Numbered from the stretch's first letter, positions 24,501 through 38,066 are shown. The stretch: DNA of 46,790 bases from Saccoglossus kowalevskii (GCF_000003605.2 NW_003137831.1:428018-474807); one strand, 5' to 3'. Made by a program: numbers and translations. The notes: generated by a model from the sequence alone, not told the origin.

Positions 24501-25745
24501 ACACGCTGCTAACTTTCCACGCAAATTTGGAAGATACTAACGAAATAAAATAAATGCGGAGAATTCTTATCTCGTTCCGCTTGTTGAGTTTTAATTTTAC
24601 TTTGAGAAGAAAAAAAGCGAGGTTTCACATGTCTAATTATTGTGATAATTTTGTTGTGGTTTTTTTAGATGACTTGAGGGAGAAATCAGTGGTGCATCCA
24701 AATGATAGCGACGAACCCATTAGAACAGCCTTCAAACCGGTAGCAAAGAGGTAAGCTTAGGTAAATAGTGAACTTTCCTTGTTCCTAATTTCAATTGCTT
24801 TTTTTGTGGGAAGTTCGTGCCAGTGTCAGATTTGTGTATCACCAAAACCCGGCCTGCGCGAGAAGCGTAGCTTTATAGCCAATGTCCACGACAGGAAGCT
24901 ATGACCCCTATGACAGGAAGCCGCCTGATTGTCTTAGGTAACGTCACTTTAGCTATGAAGCCAGAGCTGAAAAAAATCTACGTCCCCTGATTTCACCAGT
25001 ATTATTTAAAACACCCGTCCATTTTTTTTATCAAAATATTTGTCTTATTCATTTATTCTTTTATTTAGCGAAGATTGCTTTATATTAAATTAATGCGTTC
25101 TCCCGATTGTTGGGGCCCTCGCACAATTGACGGCTGATCTGTTCTGCTATTGATGTCGGATTTCCATTGAAAAAAATAATATGCCGTCTCTTGATTTAAA
25201 AGTTAATTTGATAGAGAACGAAAAGTCCGCTGCTTGTATGCATCTGTTACCCATACATGCTTCGTCACACACTCAAAGTGCAAACCAAAATTAGTTCGAT
25301 GCCATGTGCCTTTATCGTCGTGTATGGGGGTTTAACATGCACCAATAGTACACTGTCACGAATACTGCTGTCCATACCGTGTATTGGTACTCAGCGGCTC
25401 TCACATTTACGTATATAACTAGTGTTATAGAAATAACCTCTGTATTTTTAACAACAATCGGGGCGTAAAAAAAGTCAGCAAAATGACTGACTGACTGATA
25501 CACTCCATAATCCCTTGCATAGTATTTTTTAACCCAAAATCCGTAGTTACTATTCAATCTGATACCACATATTAAAGTTTAATAACCGCAATTTAAATCA
25601 GGAACGTATAAATGATATCTCCACTAATTAAATATACATTTATGTCTTTTATTCTAGGATAGGACTTAATATTGGCATAAATGGACAATCGATTCCACTG
25701 GAGTACGACGCAGCGATGGCTCTTACGAATCTTTCATCGCGGTGA
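21518..25745 (+). CDS. Irx: Iroquois-class TALE homeobox transcription factor, 7 exons, 528 aa
   Basis: This DNA-binding developmental regulator acts in the nucleus. The exons are 21518-21559, 21741-21977, 22442-22551, 22763-23118, 23696-24367, 24669-24750 and 25658-25745. All introns are GT/AG and the phases join without error to a TGA at 25743. Residues 27-50 carry the conserved [21 protein letters not shown] block. A TALE homeodomain lies at about 138-200 with the loop PYP at 164-166 and the recognition helix WFANARRR at 188-195; position 50 is Ala190. An acidic stretch spans about 211-267. KPKIWSLA is at 323-330 and an Iro-box-like LQHWVDGVF at 374-382, directly followed by eight His (383-390). 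TAFKPV is at 492-497 and the [11 protein letters not shown] tail at 517-527 matches the ends of vertebrate IRX proteins. The start MSYP agrees with other family members. Length is typical. Introns contain no other gene. Confidence 0.97.
21741..21977 (+). CDS. Irx: Irx exon 2 (79 codons)
   Basis: The acceptor TTCTTTGTAG precedes ATACTC and the donor GTATGT follows TCACCATTG. The exon encodes residues 15-93, including the Cys-rich CCESGRP and VCSCQYD block that is characteristic of Iroquois N-termini. Both junctions are phase 0, so skipping it would keep the frame. Intron 2 is 464 bp. Confidence 0.95.
22442..22551 (+). CDS. Irx: Irx exon 3
   Basis: The acceptor TAATTTCAG precedes AACACC and the donor GTGCGT follows GATAG. 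It encodes residues 94-129 plus two bases of Arg130. NTTYDLKG and the Tyr/Pro-rich [13 protein letters not shown] segment correspond to the YELK and YYPYG regions just before the homeodomain in other Irx proteins. Intron 3 is 211 bp. Confidence 0.95.
22763..23118 (+). CDS. Irx: Irx exon 4: homeodomain and acidic region
   Basis: The whole TALE homeodomain is in this exon ([42 protein letters not shown]). It is followed by the first half of an Asp/Glu-rich region containing IDIKDDDE. The donor is GTGAGT. Reading through the donor meets TAG at 23124-23126 after Gly-Glu, so intron retention would give a 250-residue protein lacking the Iro box. Confidence 0.98.
23696..24367 (+). CDS. Irx: Irx exon 5: acidic end, KPKIWSLA, Iro-box-like and His-rich region
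   Basis: The acceptor TTAAATATAG has a weak polypyrimidine tract, but phase fits exactly: G from exon 4 plus AT gives Asp249. It encodes [18 protein letters not shown], a Ser-rich stretch, a Gln/Pro run (QQQQPPQPP), [17 protein letters not shown] and eight His. It ends SRD at the donor GTATGT. Intron 4 is 577 bp and intron 5 is 301 bp. Confidence 0.95.
24669..24750 (+). CDS. Irx: Irx exon 6
   Basis: The acceptor GGTTTTTTTAG and donor GTAAGC bound 82 nt encoding the end of Asp473 to the first bases of Arg500. The TAFKPVAKR segment matches the TAFQPVPRR segment near the C-terminus of vertebrate IRX3-type proteins, confirming this small exon. Intron 6 is 907 bp and holds a direct repeat GACAGGAAGC at 24892 and 24912. 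Confidence 0.93.
25658..25745 (+). CDS. Irx: Irx exon 7 (terminal coding)
   Basis: The acceptor TTTTATTCTAG is preceded by a good pyrimidine tract. The exon completes Arg500 and encodes 28 residues ending in [12 protein letters not shown] and TGA. The DAA..L..LSS pattern matches the DAALVLSALSS end of vertebrate IRX proteins. Confidence 0.93.
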
Positions 25746-26585
25746 CCTGACTATACCATCTACTCAAAACGCCGCTCCACCGATTAAATAAGCGACGAAA
25801 CTGGGAAAATACGCGAAATGAAACGACTTTTTACTTAAGTAAGCTCACGCCGTTTATTATTATTACCATTATTGATGTCCTTGTCATGGCAAACCATTCG
25901 CGGTATTGGGTTATTTTTTTTTCTCTTTTCCAGTTTGGCACCCAGTGCAGTCTTGTAAATTACTTTTTTTCTTCTTCCCGCCGTCATATGGGCGTACGGA
26001 TTTCAAGAGAGATTTCTACTCAGTAGGCTATCTTTAAAAAAAAAAAAAAACAACTCTGAACTTATGATATGAGGTATTGAACACATATCGCTCATACCAC
26101 CGACTATATCTGTTAGACATTTTTCCCGTGACTTTTAAGCAAAAGTTGAAATGGTATGTAAGTTTTATGTAAAGAAAAAAAACCTGTAATAACGAACGAA
26201 GTGTTTTATTTATAAATGTCTTTTGTATGTATATAGATTTGAGGCGAAGGCGAGGCCGCCGATAGATAATCGCACAGTGTATAACAACCATCATGCATGG
26301 ATGTCAACTCATTCTAAAGCAAAAACAATATTTTTTATCAAATTTGCCAAAATATTGATGAAACTTGCTTAAATAAGGGGGATATTTTATTGTGATTTTT
26401 TTAGATAATATATAGAAAATTGAGGTTATGATTGTCTCTATGAATTTTATTTTTAAACCGACTTGTTGAGTTGAGTTATACCCATCGGTTTTCATTACAC
26501 CGTCCCTTGTCTTGATGACAAGTTTGACCTTTTTATAGCCAGGTACTTTGTTCAAACTCAATAAAAAGAAGATGGAATTTGGACT
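25746..26585 (+). other. Irx 3' UTR (inferred)
   Basis: The interval from the stop codon to just beyond the first canonical AATAAA on this strand is AT-rich, with long T and A runs (26039-26050 is an A tract). It has no other gene. It contains one Pumilio-type site TGTATATA at 26228-26235. The extent is inferred from the polyadenylation signal only. Confidence 0.55.
26560..26565 (+). terminator. Candidate Irx polyadenylation signal
   Basis: AATAAA at 26560-26565 is the first canonical hexamer downstream of the Irx stop, 815 bp after it. It is followed by T/G-containing sequence (TTGTACTTGTTATGTG) within about 40 bp. Another AATAAA at 24544-24549 lies inside intron 5 and would serve only a retained-intron transcript. 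Confidence 0.5.
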
Positions 26586-29069
26586 ACTTCAATCTATTGT
26601 ACTTGTTATGTGATAATATTGCTCTACTTACAAAGTGAAAATTATTTTTAAAGAAAACCGCAAGACTATTTCTTGTGAAACACTGAATTAGCGTGTTCGG
26701 AATATTTTTTGTTTGTTTTCATTGTGAGAATTTGTCACGGTTAAGGGGAAGATTTACGACTTTGTATAAGCTTTCGATTTCTCTCGTCTTTCAATCATTT
26801 TTTTTTATAAAGAAAAAAAGTATCCACCGATTTATTTGAGTTGTTGAAAACTATACAGAGTCGTACGTCTTCTTCGTACACGTGCACACAAGTTCTGGTT
26901 TCAATTTCATTTCTACGCCCTAGACTGGCGTGTGGATTGGGGGACACCCGGCACGGGTATACTGCTGTAACATAGCCCTAATGCTCACTGACTCAGTCCT
27001 TGTATCGGAGCAAAATCCAACCGTAAATAAATGTATTTCTTACATGCGATGAAAAGCGGTAGTGTTTTGTGTTGCAGTGTTGCGGGGAACCCATTCTAGC
27101 GTTTAGGTGCACTTTGGCGTGTCAGTTGCAGTGTCTTGTTGTTAGGACTTGACAGGGTGCAGGGGATTGAAAACTGTGTTTTACTTGTTAGTCGTTATCT
27201 GAGAGATATGTCGTGCAGTCGATCCGACGCGCGCGAGTCAACCAATATACCCAGTTCTTGTTTCCTTCCTCTAAATTATAGCCAGTACAGCACGTGTTTC
27301 GTATTTCACATATCATCGTTGTAGTAATATCATTTAGCGGCACTTTTGTAGTGGATTGGTTTGTCCACGCCTACCATTACCTATCACTAAGAAAGCTATC
27401 TCGTGTACGGAGATTAAATAGGGAGAACCACCCAACTGGTGTGCCAACATTCCCCCTCCGTTCCATCGGCCGATACCATTTCATAGTTAACGTTAACTTT
27501 TGAACGTTTTCATTTTATCCGTTGCGGACAGTGAGTGTTCCCTCGAAATCTGGACCGTTATGTAGAGAGCTGAGGGCGTTGGGTCACTGACAGTCCAACA
27601 AAACAGTTTCTCGAAGACACCTGATTTATGCCACAGTTGTTATCAACTTCGGAACCCGGGTATTACTAAGTACATAATGAACGAAACTCAAAATGAAAAA
27701 GTACTAACTCTAAAAAAATAAATATGCGAGCAAGCTGTGATGGATTGATGTATAACTTGAAATATATACAGTAGCGAATGGAAAGTTGTAGAGGAACTTG
27801 TCACGTTACGGTCCATGGCCGTAAGTAACAGCACAACATAACACCATTGTTGCCTTAGACGGGTTTTTAAGTGTGACCAGCGAGCAAAACAACTGGTCTA
27901 TGTAGTACGGGGACATATAACCATGTTAGTTGTTAGTATCAGTAGTCACACAAATTAGTTGAAGGTATTTGTATCGCCCTTCGCTGCATGCACGGTCGTT
28001 TCTCGCGGCCACGCTGTTCAACCTGCCATGAGCCATTCCCTATTGTCCTCCACATACCGTGGTATAGCTTCCTGTTACTGACTGATATGCATTTTTAATG
28101 TCACTGAAGCTGACAATCTTTCTTTGGTATAAATTCAACTTGAGTGTTTCCAAGCTGTACTTACAGCGCGTACCACTCGGAATTGTCCAATGTTTACGTG
28201 TATAAGCGACGGGAACAACAGTGTGTTTTTTGTTTGCTGTTGTACGACTTGTTGTTCACCATAATGTCACTATTTTGAAGCGAATGGATAAGCAAACATT
28301 ACTACAATGTTAAAAGAGATTTCATCGAGGGAGACTAGTCCGCAAATTAAACAACTTGTGCGTTAAGATACTTTTAGTTGAATGGAGAACGGCAGTTAAC
28401 CGGAACAGTACGTTTTACAAAAGCCGCATGTCGCCGCCAGTCTATCGTCAAGAGTATTGGCCATTTCGTTGAGTATTGACAGACTGGCCCGAACTATCAG
28501 CACCAATCACATGCTTAAATTATATAACAATTACCGTTATATAAAATAAATTCCTTTTCTCTTTTTTTTTTTTAAATCAACTTCGGGAGAGATCCTTCGG
28601 CGTGCGCTGATATGTAAACATGTAGTTGCGGTTTTCAGGCAGGCTGAATTATATTTACTTTTGACCTTCATTCTTATTTTTATCTCAATCTGTTTCCATT
28701 GTCATTATAGCATGAGCTAATTTTCGTGCCGTTAAATTACCTGGATTACGAAGAACCTTAGAGACAAAGATAAAAATCGCCCTGATCCCCAGTCAGTTAA
28801 TCAACTTATCGTTGTTGTCTTCTCATGCCTGTTTGTTTGTTTGTCTACTCTTCGCGTCAAAATGTTACCCACTAATCGCCTATAGTTATCGACTAGAGGA
28901 CAAAAAGAAATGTATTTGGAGGAGGGGCGTAAACATAAATAAATGCCACCGCATCATAAAATAACAGTTTTGAAACTAACATCAACGCGCGTCTCATTCC
29001 ATGGCGTGATTTGTGTAGGTAGTTAAGCTTTAACCCATATATTCATCTTTCAACCTATCTCATGCTAAC

Positions 29070-29150
29070 ACTATAATTACTTCATTAACATTAGCATCAT
29101 CTAATTTAATTAGGGGGGCTTTATTAATGAGAATCATCAGTTGTTCTGAA
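29070..29150. promoter_or_regulatory. Candidate homeodomain-site cluster
   Basis: ATAATTAC, TTCATTAACATTAG, TCTAATTTAATTAGG (to 29114) and ATTAATGAGAATCATCAG lie within 80 bp, interrupted by a GGGGGGC run. The density of TAAT/ATTA cores in otherwise mixed sequence suggests an enhancer. Motif evidence only. Confidence 0.22.
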
Positions 29151-32100
29151 GGACCGCTCTAGATAGCCTCTCCTTTCCTTCCCTTCCTTCTAAGGGTGAT
29201 AACGATCGAAAATGATTGCATAAAAGCTATACAATGAATACGTTGACGAGGTTGTTAATATTCCTAAACCCAGGGTATTGATTCAGCGTGCCTTTGTTAT
29301 TTCTCATAGAACCCGAACTGTCATTTTTTCATTATTGGGCCAAACGTTTTTTTATTGTCTGCGTTCGCTAGATTTCTCATCCATACTGATGTTATTCGTT
29401 CTGAGCACAGAGACATCCCCGCCGTTCATGACATTCAAATAATCGATTTTCTTTTCACTTCACTCCCCACCGAAATATGTAAGACAACGTTCATCCTTTT
29501 TTTTTTATTATTATGATTTTAAAGACTCTTCAAATAAAGTAGCGATCGGTAGTGATCAGTTGTAAGCGTCAGACGCCGGATATGATATGAACGGAGTGGC
29601 GACTACTGTCCGATATTAGGGGGCGCTATGAATTTTACGCTTTCTTTTAAAAATCGTGTCCCATTTCCATCCCCTTGTTCAGCAGAGACATTGGCGACAC
29701 TCTTGAATCACGCTATATAATATTGAATTAATTACCCAAGTGATAAGCACTCGAATTCGGGGCACAATGCCTCTATCATTAGTTAGACTTTTATTTATAT
29801 TTTATGACCGTTTTAATTTAGCGACTAAAATTGACAGCGTGAAAGAAAAAATGTAATTAATTTGAAAAGTGTGTAATAACACATTGTTGAGGAGAAAGAG
29901 TGAGTGTGGTCGTGGCCGGCTTACAATATTGCTGATTTTTTTTTCGTTCACTGTAATATAAAGCGCCGCCGTTTAATGAAATGAGCAAGTATTACTGTCA
30001 TTATAATAGAATACGAACTGTAGTAATAAAACCGATGACTGTAATAGTATATGTAATTATAGAGATTCATAAAGTCAACAGAATAATAGATCCAATGAAT
30101 GGACGCTGATTTTCCGGCCAATAACAAACTCCGTTTATAGCGGCAAACGTAAGCCGTATGTTTGCAAAACAAAGCGTAGCGGTGAGAAAACAAACGTAAT
30201 CTGACGGCGCGTCTTGAAACGAATGGGGAAAATCTACGATGATGTCACCAAGACCTTCGCAGGCAGAGATTTATATTCGTGTTACTTGTTTTTTAAATAA
30301 TCGGGCATACTCCGAAAATGAAACGAACAAAATGGGGGTGAGACGGACAATGACGAGATTTTTTTTTCGATTGGAGATGGTATGATTATAAAAACAGGAA
30401 TGTTGACTAAGTTAACACAGTGCTCGGGTCAGAGTCTGCTCACATATATATATTCATTCCTCCAACTTGTACAATGGGTGCTTACACAGTACAAGTCAGG
30501 ACCTGGCTTGAGGGAGTGTGTACAAAATATAAACCAGATACCCAACTCGCTATTGTCCCATCCACAATACTAGTATTGATGCGATCTTATCTTAGTCAGT
30601 TGACGCTAAAAAGCGGCACGTTTGGCAACTATCTTGCTTGGAGCTAGTCGTTGGAATCCACTGCCTTACAATAACTCCGTTCACTCGAAGAAGGAATACT
30701 GAAACTACTAACACAGACTGCTTTATTGTTACACTATTGAATTAATGTACTTACAGTACTATACACAGCAATTCTGAGCAAGGCTAGATCATGATATCTC
30801 AACAACCTGCCCAGCCACAAGCTACAATTTTCATCCGATACTCTTACATAAAGTGTCGGCTGTCCTTTTTCCCATTGTCCTCTGCGAGACGCGTGTTTAT
30901 TTGCTATTGTATTTCGATTCAACTGTGTGGCTCGCCAGCAGCTGAATCGCCATTGCAACTTTTTCAAAAAATAAGAAGAGTATTCACCGCGATAGTCATC
31001 AAAGAAACATATTACACAAATTCAGTTTGTTTTACAATCATCCGATGAAATCTATCGTGTTAGAACGACTCTTCCTGTTTTTAATGAGGATTGATTCCCC
31101 TACAAAATAAACACAATTTGCGTTTATCTGATTTGTTTTTTTGTTTGAAGTATTTGTTGTGATGTGTTTATTAATTAACGTCAGGTTGAAATTGAGTCGG
31201 TTAAACACATGAAAACAATGTACGCATAATAATGTCATACAGGATACTCCAGGCGGGTAATTTTCTGCTCAAATCTTTTGGAAAGTATAAACATGGTGTG
31301 TATAAGATTTTTTTTTTCATTTTGACGCAATAACACTGTTATTGGTAGTCACGGTGGCTATAATGCGACAATATGCCAGAATACCAATCACAAATAGCGC
31401 TAAATTACCTCGTTCTCATCGACGCTAATTGAGAGACGCACTCCATGCTGGAAGGTCTGTTGCTTTTCTAACGCTACATTAAACATGCACATACACATAT
31501 TAGAGCGAAACGTTTAGTGTAGTCAGGTAAAAACTCTAGCGATCAACTCGATTGATTTGACGAAAGCAAGAACATGTCCTCAATATGGTTTTTTAAGCAA
31601 ATCAACATCAGACAATTACGCAGTCAGTAAGGTGGGTCACGGTAATAATTTGACACTCGACAAGCCTTGGGAAAACGTGACATCAACATTGATGTAATGT
31701 ACGAGCTCCCTGAAACTTACATCTATCCGAATATACTAAATAGTAATACTTTTTGGGGGGGAAGGAGGGGGGGGGGGATTTTCCAAACATAAAGTTGAAG
31801 ACCGGCTCGAATGTTTGCGTAAGGAAAGGGAAGCTAAATAACGGCATGTATTACGATCGCTTAAGTATTAAAAGGTTAGACGTTATTTATCTTCGCTTTG
31901 GATTCTGTTTCTTTTTGTTTTCTTTTCGTCGCTGGTTCAGACATTGCCGACACCGGTATCATGAATCTATATCGCTCTATCTAAGTACGTCCCACGACCA
32001 GCGACGAAACAAAACCAAACATATCGTTTACATAGAAGAATGGGAATGCGGTCGGGCAGGGCGGCTTCCAGCCAAACAAACAAGCCTTTTAGAAAGCTTA

Positions 32101-35100
32101 TGAAATGCTCTACGACAACTATGCAGCCACTTAAACAAAGTGTACCGTTGGCAACATGCACGTAACATGCTACGCATCATTCCCGTATTTTCACTCCACT
32201 ACATCACTATGTATAAATATGCTTACTACATAGATGTAAACATGACACTGTCGGGATATTGAAGCCGTGGAGAGCGCTTCCCTTTCACGGTGTCTGGAGA
32301 CGTTATTAAAACAAATAAAAAACAGCGATCGCGTTAACAGTTTCGCCGATTTCCAAAACGTGTAAACAAACAGTGCACGGGAGTGGAGAGACAGATCACT
32401 GGCTTCCCCCTGTTTTATATGATTCCGCAGTAGAATAAACTTTCATCATATCGCATCCACCTAGGCCCTTGGCGAAATGTTAGTCTAAGGCTGTTACATG
32501 TGTTTGACATACTATCAACATATAAGAAAATGTTAACAGCTGCTCTCCCCAGAAGAAATTCTACACAAAATCAATAAATTTTCTCCCTCAAAGAAAATAT
32601 TTGCCGGAGCGAAAAACTCGTTGCAAAAATAATCATTTCGTGTGTTTGAATATGGTGAGCAATGAACGTGTTGTTACATTGCTCCGGTATCGGTTGTGTA
32701 TCTATAGCAATCCCCAAGCAACTTGAGACAGGCGTTATTTAGCGTAGAAATAATATTGATATTGAATACCGTCAATAATATTACTGTATTCAGGTATTTG
32801 CGTCAAAATGATATATTATTGTACCACCATTCGTTTTTTTTTTCGTTGCTTTTATTTGTCATCGACTTCCAAATAGTTATAAATAAATAATTTCTTTCTG
32901 CATCTATGATCATGGTCACGTGACAGTTGTCTCACTTAGTGGGTGAGTTTCGCTTGGAGATGGTGGTAATGTCACATAATGTAATTCTGATATATGTTTT
33001 TATTTGAAAACTATAATGTTGTACACATATTATTCATCAGTTGACTTGAAATTTTAATGGATTTACGCTTACTTTTGTCAGAGTTTCGCAGTGTTTTATC
33101 TTATTTTCAAATCAACCCCATCGAGTTCCATTTCCACACCCACACGCGACTCTTAAAAATTCACGTCTTCGAGACCTCGCCATAGAATCCGCCATCGCTG
33201 AAAGTTGGTGTATAATGTATAGAAAGATACATTTATCGAGTTCGCGTTATTTCATATTACTAACTCGAAAATGATTGTTATTATACTGGAATATATTTGT
33301 GTTACTGTGGAATATTGTCCTGGGTTTTGGGATACTATGCCCCGGGGGACACATATGGTGGTGTAAATATTGAACGACGAAAATCGGCAGTTCATAGAAA
33401 CTCCTCAAAATATTAAGTCAAACTCGGTACTTTTACTTGATTTGCCTGCCGCAGATTTACTGTAAAAAGCGTTCAGCGCAATATTGGATGGGCACTGAGT
33501 CATTTTCAGGTCGCGCCGGGGCGAAAGCAGCTAAATGCTATGTCGTTTCCGGAAGTAGGAAAAACGTTAGTGAGTGCGAGTTAGAATGCACGGCGTGATT
33601 GACATGCGAAACATACATGGACTGAATATACGCTACATTTCCTACATCAGAGACTGTCAGTGGACGAAATAAGTAACTGGGATACAATCAAAATAACATT
33701 ATAACGGAACAACGCTGAATGGTCGACAGGAAAAACTGGCAAATTATTAAACAAAAAGACAGATGAAATCTTCACCTTCTATAAGCCGATGGACGCTTCT
33801 AATTCAATTTACCAAATTGACTAAGTCAGCTTAAATAATATCTGCATTGTGCATTAGCCACACGGGCTAGTTACACTAAAATAAGCGAATAATCAGGGAA
33901 AATGCCAAACAAATCCCTGGATCTTGGGAGAAAACCTAATATAACGTGTGTATACACAGGATATGTGTCTACCGTGTACAAGGACTCTATTGTATTTTAG
34001 CGGCGACTTGAATGTTGGGGATCTGTTTTACTGCAACGGTTGAAATTGATTAAACGCCGATGATTTGCCTGCAGCAATGTTGCCACCACTGATATAAATA
34101 CCATATACGAGTAAGCGTTCTTAAGAAGGGGACTAAAACATTATACTCATTGAACACTCGAAACTACTAGTGTGTCTCACAATCATAATGTTAATGTGCA
34201 AATAAAAAAAATCGAAATATTCTGATTATAAAATGAAGTACAAGGCATCTACAATAACACATTCAATAAGAATAAAAGTAAAAATAATAAATGCCTTGCG
34301 GCTGTTAGAATATTTAAAAAAAAATACACGGCATTTGCAGAACTTCTTTGAGAAGGGATACAAGTTAATGATTCCGTAGGCAAACCTCGGGGAGTGTGGA
34401 CGACTATAAAGCTGAATGGGGGCATATGGTGGGTGTCAGCACGCGATTTTGCTTCGCATAACACCGTTACTTATTGAATGACACATACTTCAAATGAAAA
34501 GGTCGCCAGTTCTAGTTATGCGGCGAACTCCTTTCCTAACTCAAAATAGGATAATATAAAGAAGCATAATGGAAAAGAATTATTTTTTTTTTTTTAATTT
34601 TTCCCATGGATTAATTCAGTGCACACCCGTTCAAGTTAGTTTCTCGGTATATAACACAAGCTGCAGCGTCGATTACTCTAGCATAGTGTTTCGATTACAT
34701 GGCCCGGGGCGATAGTGAAAGACGAAGCGGTGCTTAGAATCAAAGCGATAGAGTCAGACTATATCCACTGTGCAGCATGTGTGTGTCGGCTTGCCGAGTT
34801 TCATTAGCTCTTGTTTGTGCTGACAGACGGACGCGTCGATGAACCGTCTTGTCATGCGAGTAGCGCATCTCTGTGACAAATACATTGTTTTTTGGGGGAA
34901 ATTGCAATATGGGCAAACACATCAAAAAGGACACCGTCGGCAAGAAAAAGCACAAACTGCCTGAAGCAAGGTGTTTTCGGCATCTAACAAACTACAATCA
35001 GATATCACACGTGGTATGATACCAAGAGCTTCACTCGAAACGCTAGGTAGTGGGGGTTTTTTTTCACACGCACGCAGCGATTTGAAATATACATAAAGCA

Positions 35101-38054
35101 AACGAGGTACAATATTATGTTAATGATCGGTGTGTCTGATTGCCAACAAAATTGAGCGTTCAGTTTCAGATCTTGTCTAAATGACATCGAGAGTAGCCGT
35201 TAACTAACAAAAGGGTTTGTGTATGCGATGCGAACTAGCGTCAATCTAGCTACAATGCTTCCATTTTCCAGCACACCGCCTTCATATATTGTAGTAACAA
35301 CATTACATTACCCTATTCTATAATTTTCAATATCGACTCATAGTTTGTATTTCAATAAAATTGCTCCTCCCTTTGTTATTCGCATAAATATTGTCTCAAT
35401 GCGTCGTTAATGGTAATTCTGTAGCACCACTAAAAAGGCGGCTTTTAAAGTGAAAAAAGGACGACTGAACGACACTTGTCAAAGCAATGTATTTCTATGA
35501 CTTATTATAAGTAAATATGGCGTTAAAGCAAGTCGGGTTATGTCTCTTCTACGTTAAGTACCGTACAATAGAGCATTTTGAGAGCCAGGCAAGGCCTTGA
35601 TCCGCTACTGGCAAAATGGCTTCTCTTATGCACAGCGGACACTCAGGAAACGCTTGCCTTACAAAACGCACCAATTAGACGACGCGAATATCAATAACAA
35701 TGTTGTATTGAAAAAGAAGAAAAAAATCTATATCAACATCTTTGATGAAATGTCAGTCTTTAATTGAATAAAATGCACTTATAAAATAAAGCGGACATGA
35801 ATAGCAAACTGTTGCCTACTGTGGCAACAAAAGGATACTGATCACGTTAAATTTGAAAGTGTCCTTAAAAGCTGCGAGAACTCTCGCACTCACTGCGATG
35901 TTAATGGGGGAACCGCAGAAATGTACGGTTGTCTCGAATGCGAAAAGCAATACGCGATTAAATAACACAGACACCGTAAATACAATGATGTATTTAAACT
36001 TTTAACGATCAATTAATGTCAGGAATTGTAAAACTTCAAAGGTAATCCGAAATTTTGCGTGCTAGCATCATATAATTTGCCCATGTTTGTGTGTGTCACA
36101 TTAAACAATGCCTTCACCGGGGGGCAATATTTGGAACTAGTCGCCTAGTTATTAACATGAGTTACCGCCTTCATTTGTACTTAATACTCAATAATAAGTT
36201 GAATTATAGGAATTCAATTCCAGCAGATTAAATGATAATATCACCGTGAGGGAGAAAGATGGTGGGATTAGGAGGGTCGGAAAGGCGGGAAACTCGAAAG
36301 GATATGATGAGTACTCATGGGAAAAGCAGTATTGGATGAATTCCCTAGATTTGACAACGGTTCCGCGGACATTTGCACGCGGATTGTCAGCGACTTAGAC
36401 CGAGTCAATATTGTCAATGGGGTATGCAGTGACGAGAATCAATCCCCAATATTTTGTTCAAACTCTTCAAATATTAATCGTAAGTTTCAACATTTTCCCG
36501 ATTACAGGGAATTTACTGATATGAGCACGAGACTTATATGATTATGTTGAATTCATATGGAAGTGAAAGAATGGTGTTGTTCCTTTCAAAACTTTCTACA
36601 GTGAGACGAGTATGTATAGGGCTGAATGAAGTTAGTATGGTGACGTGGAGTCGATTGGTTCGTGAAAGACAGTGATTTGCATCTATATAGTTTGTATTTA
36701 ACTCCAGAATGTTCACCAAAACACTGCACAGTGTCGGGCTTTTCAATAAGACGCTGCTGAGGGTAGTATATGCTTTGGTATAGGAAAGGCACTCGTCAAA
36801 AACCACAGCCTTGAAAAGGTCTCTGGAAAGGCGTGGTGTGTTGAAACGCAGTTCCACAAAAGCTGTTTTGTCGGGATTAGTCTGCCTCTATTGTAGGGTT
36901 TCTAAACGCATAAGCAGATAAAAGCTTGTCAAACATATGTACCACGTTCAGTTGGCCAAATTAGCAACCTTCTTATTTTTCGCCATCTAAATCCCACATC
37001 GTTGGTGAACATGCAACAAATCAAATACAGAGAAAGCAAGGCCAGGCAGGTGGTGAACACTATCTCAGGTCGCCTCTGTAACCATGTTCGCAAGATAGTA
37101 CTCAATACTAATCACCCAGACAAATACACACAAATACATTTTTTTATGAGAAAGAACATGATTCCTGAAGGAATGTCGCTTCTTTTGTGAGAGGTATGTC
37201 AACTCATGGCGCAGTGGGTAGGCCGGCATGTGAACCCCCTTCTTCTTCTTCGGATAAATATGGACAGTGTCACACGATGTCTGACTCGCTGTAAAGTTGC
37301 TTGTATGTCTAGTGTTCGGTTGCATATACCGTTGAAAGGAGAATTCGGTGGTTTCCTCTCAGATTTATGCTCTTGTTAATATACGGACAAAATGGCGTAG
37401 AGCTCGGACAATGGAAAGTGCGTTCGAATTTCATGTAATGTACGGAGTAGTTTACACGTTGTATTGTAGGAGCAACTTTACAGTGGTCCAATGTGTGTAA
37501 TACACTCTTGAAACAACACAACAGGGGGTAGGAGGGAGGGCCAACACCACCGAAATGTAAGCTGCGTCTCTATTGACCTGGCTAGCAATAACATGTGATT
37601 GGGGCAAGGTAAGAAACACAGATTAGTTTACGGCAACTCGCTCACTGCAGTAAACACACAGTGCTTACACAAACTCTATAGTGTTACAAGTGGGCTCGAA
37701 ATGCTAGACAACTTGATAGTTAGCACTTTGAAAACAGAGAAGAGCGCACAGAGGCGCTGACAGGTAAAAACAAAACCCCGAACCGATTTCATCCACTCCA
37801 ATCCGTCGCACGGAACAGTTAGAATAACTGCGTAAAACAAAGACTCGGTGGTGGACGTTACTTATTTCGTTGGCCCCTTTCTTGAAAGTCGTGTGCGTGT
37901 GCGGTCTACTAACATTACCGTGATTGGGGTAAAGCAACCCCGTCTGCCTCAACCGTGACAAACTTTACAAACTTAACGCACATGCGCGTACAATACTAGC
38001 GTAAAGGGTTCACCACATTTGACCGCGGATGAGACTCCATCAGCGAGTGATCAC

Positions 38055-38066
38055 GGGGGGGGGGGG
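38055..38066. repeat. Poly-G homopolymer, 12 nt
   Basis: A run of 12 G follows GTGATCAC. It is a simple repeat and a possible site of length error. Confidence 0.85.

Noticed and set aside
37205-37236. tRNA A-box-like sequence TGGCGCAGTGGGTAGGCCGG
   Set aside because: No matching B box or cloverleaf follows, so at most it is a decayed tRNA-derived SINE fragment.
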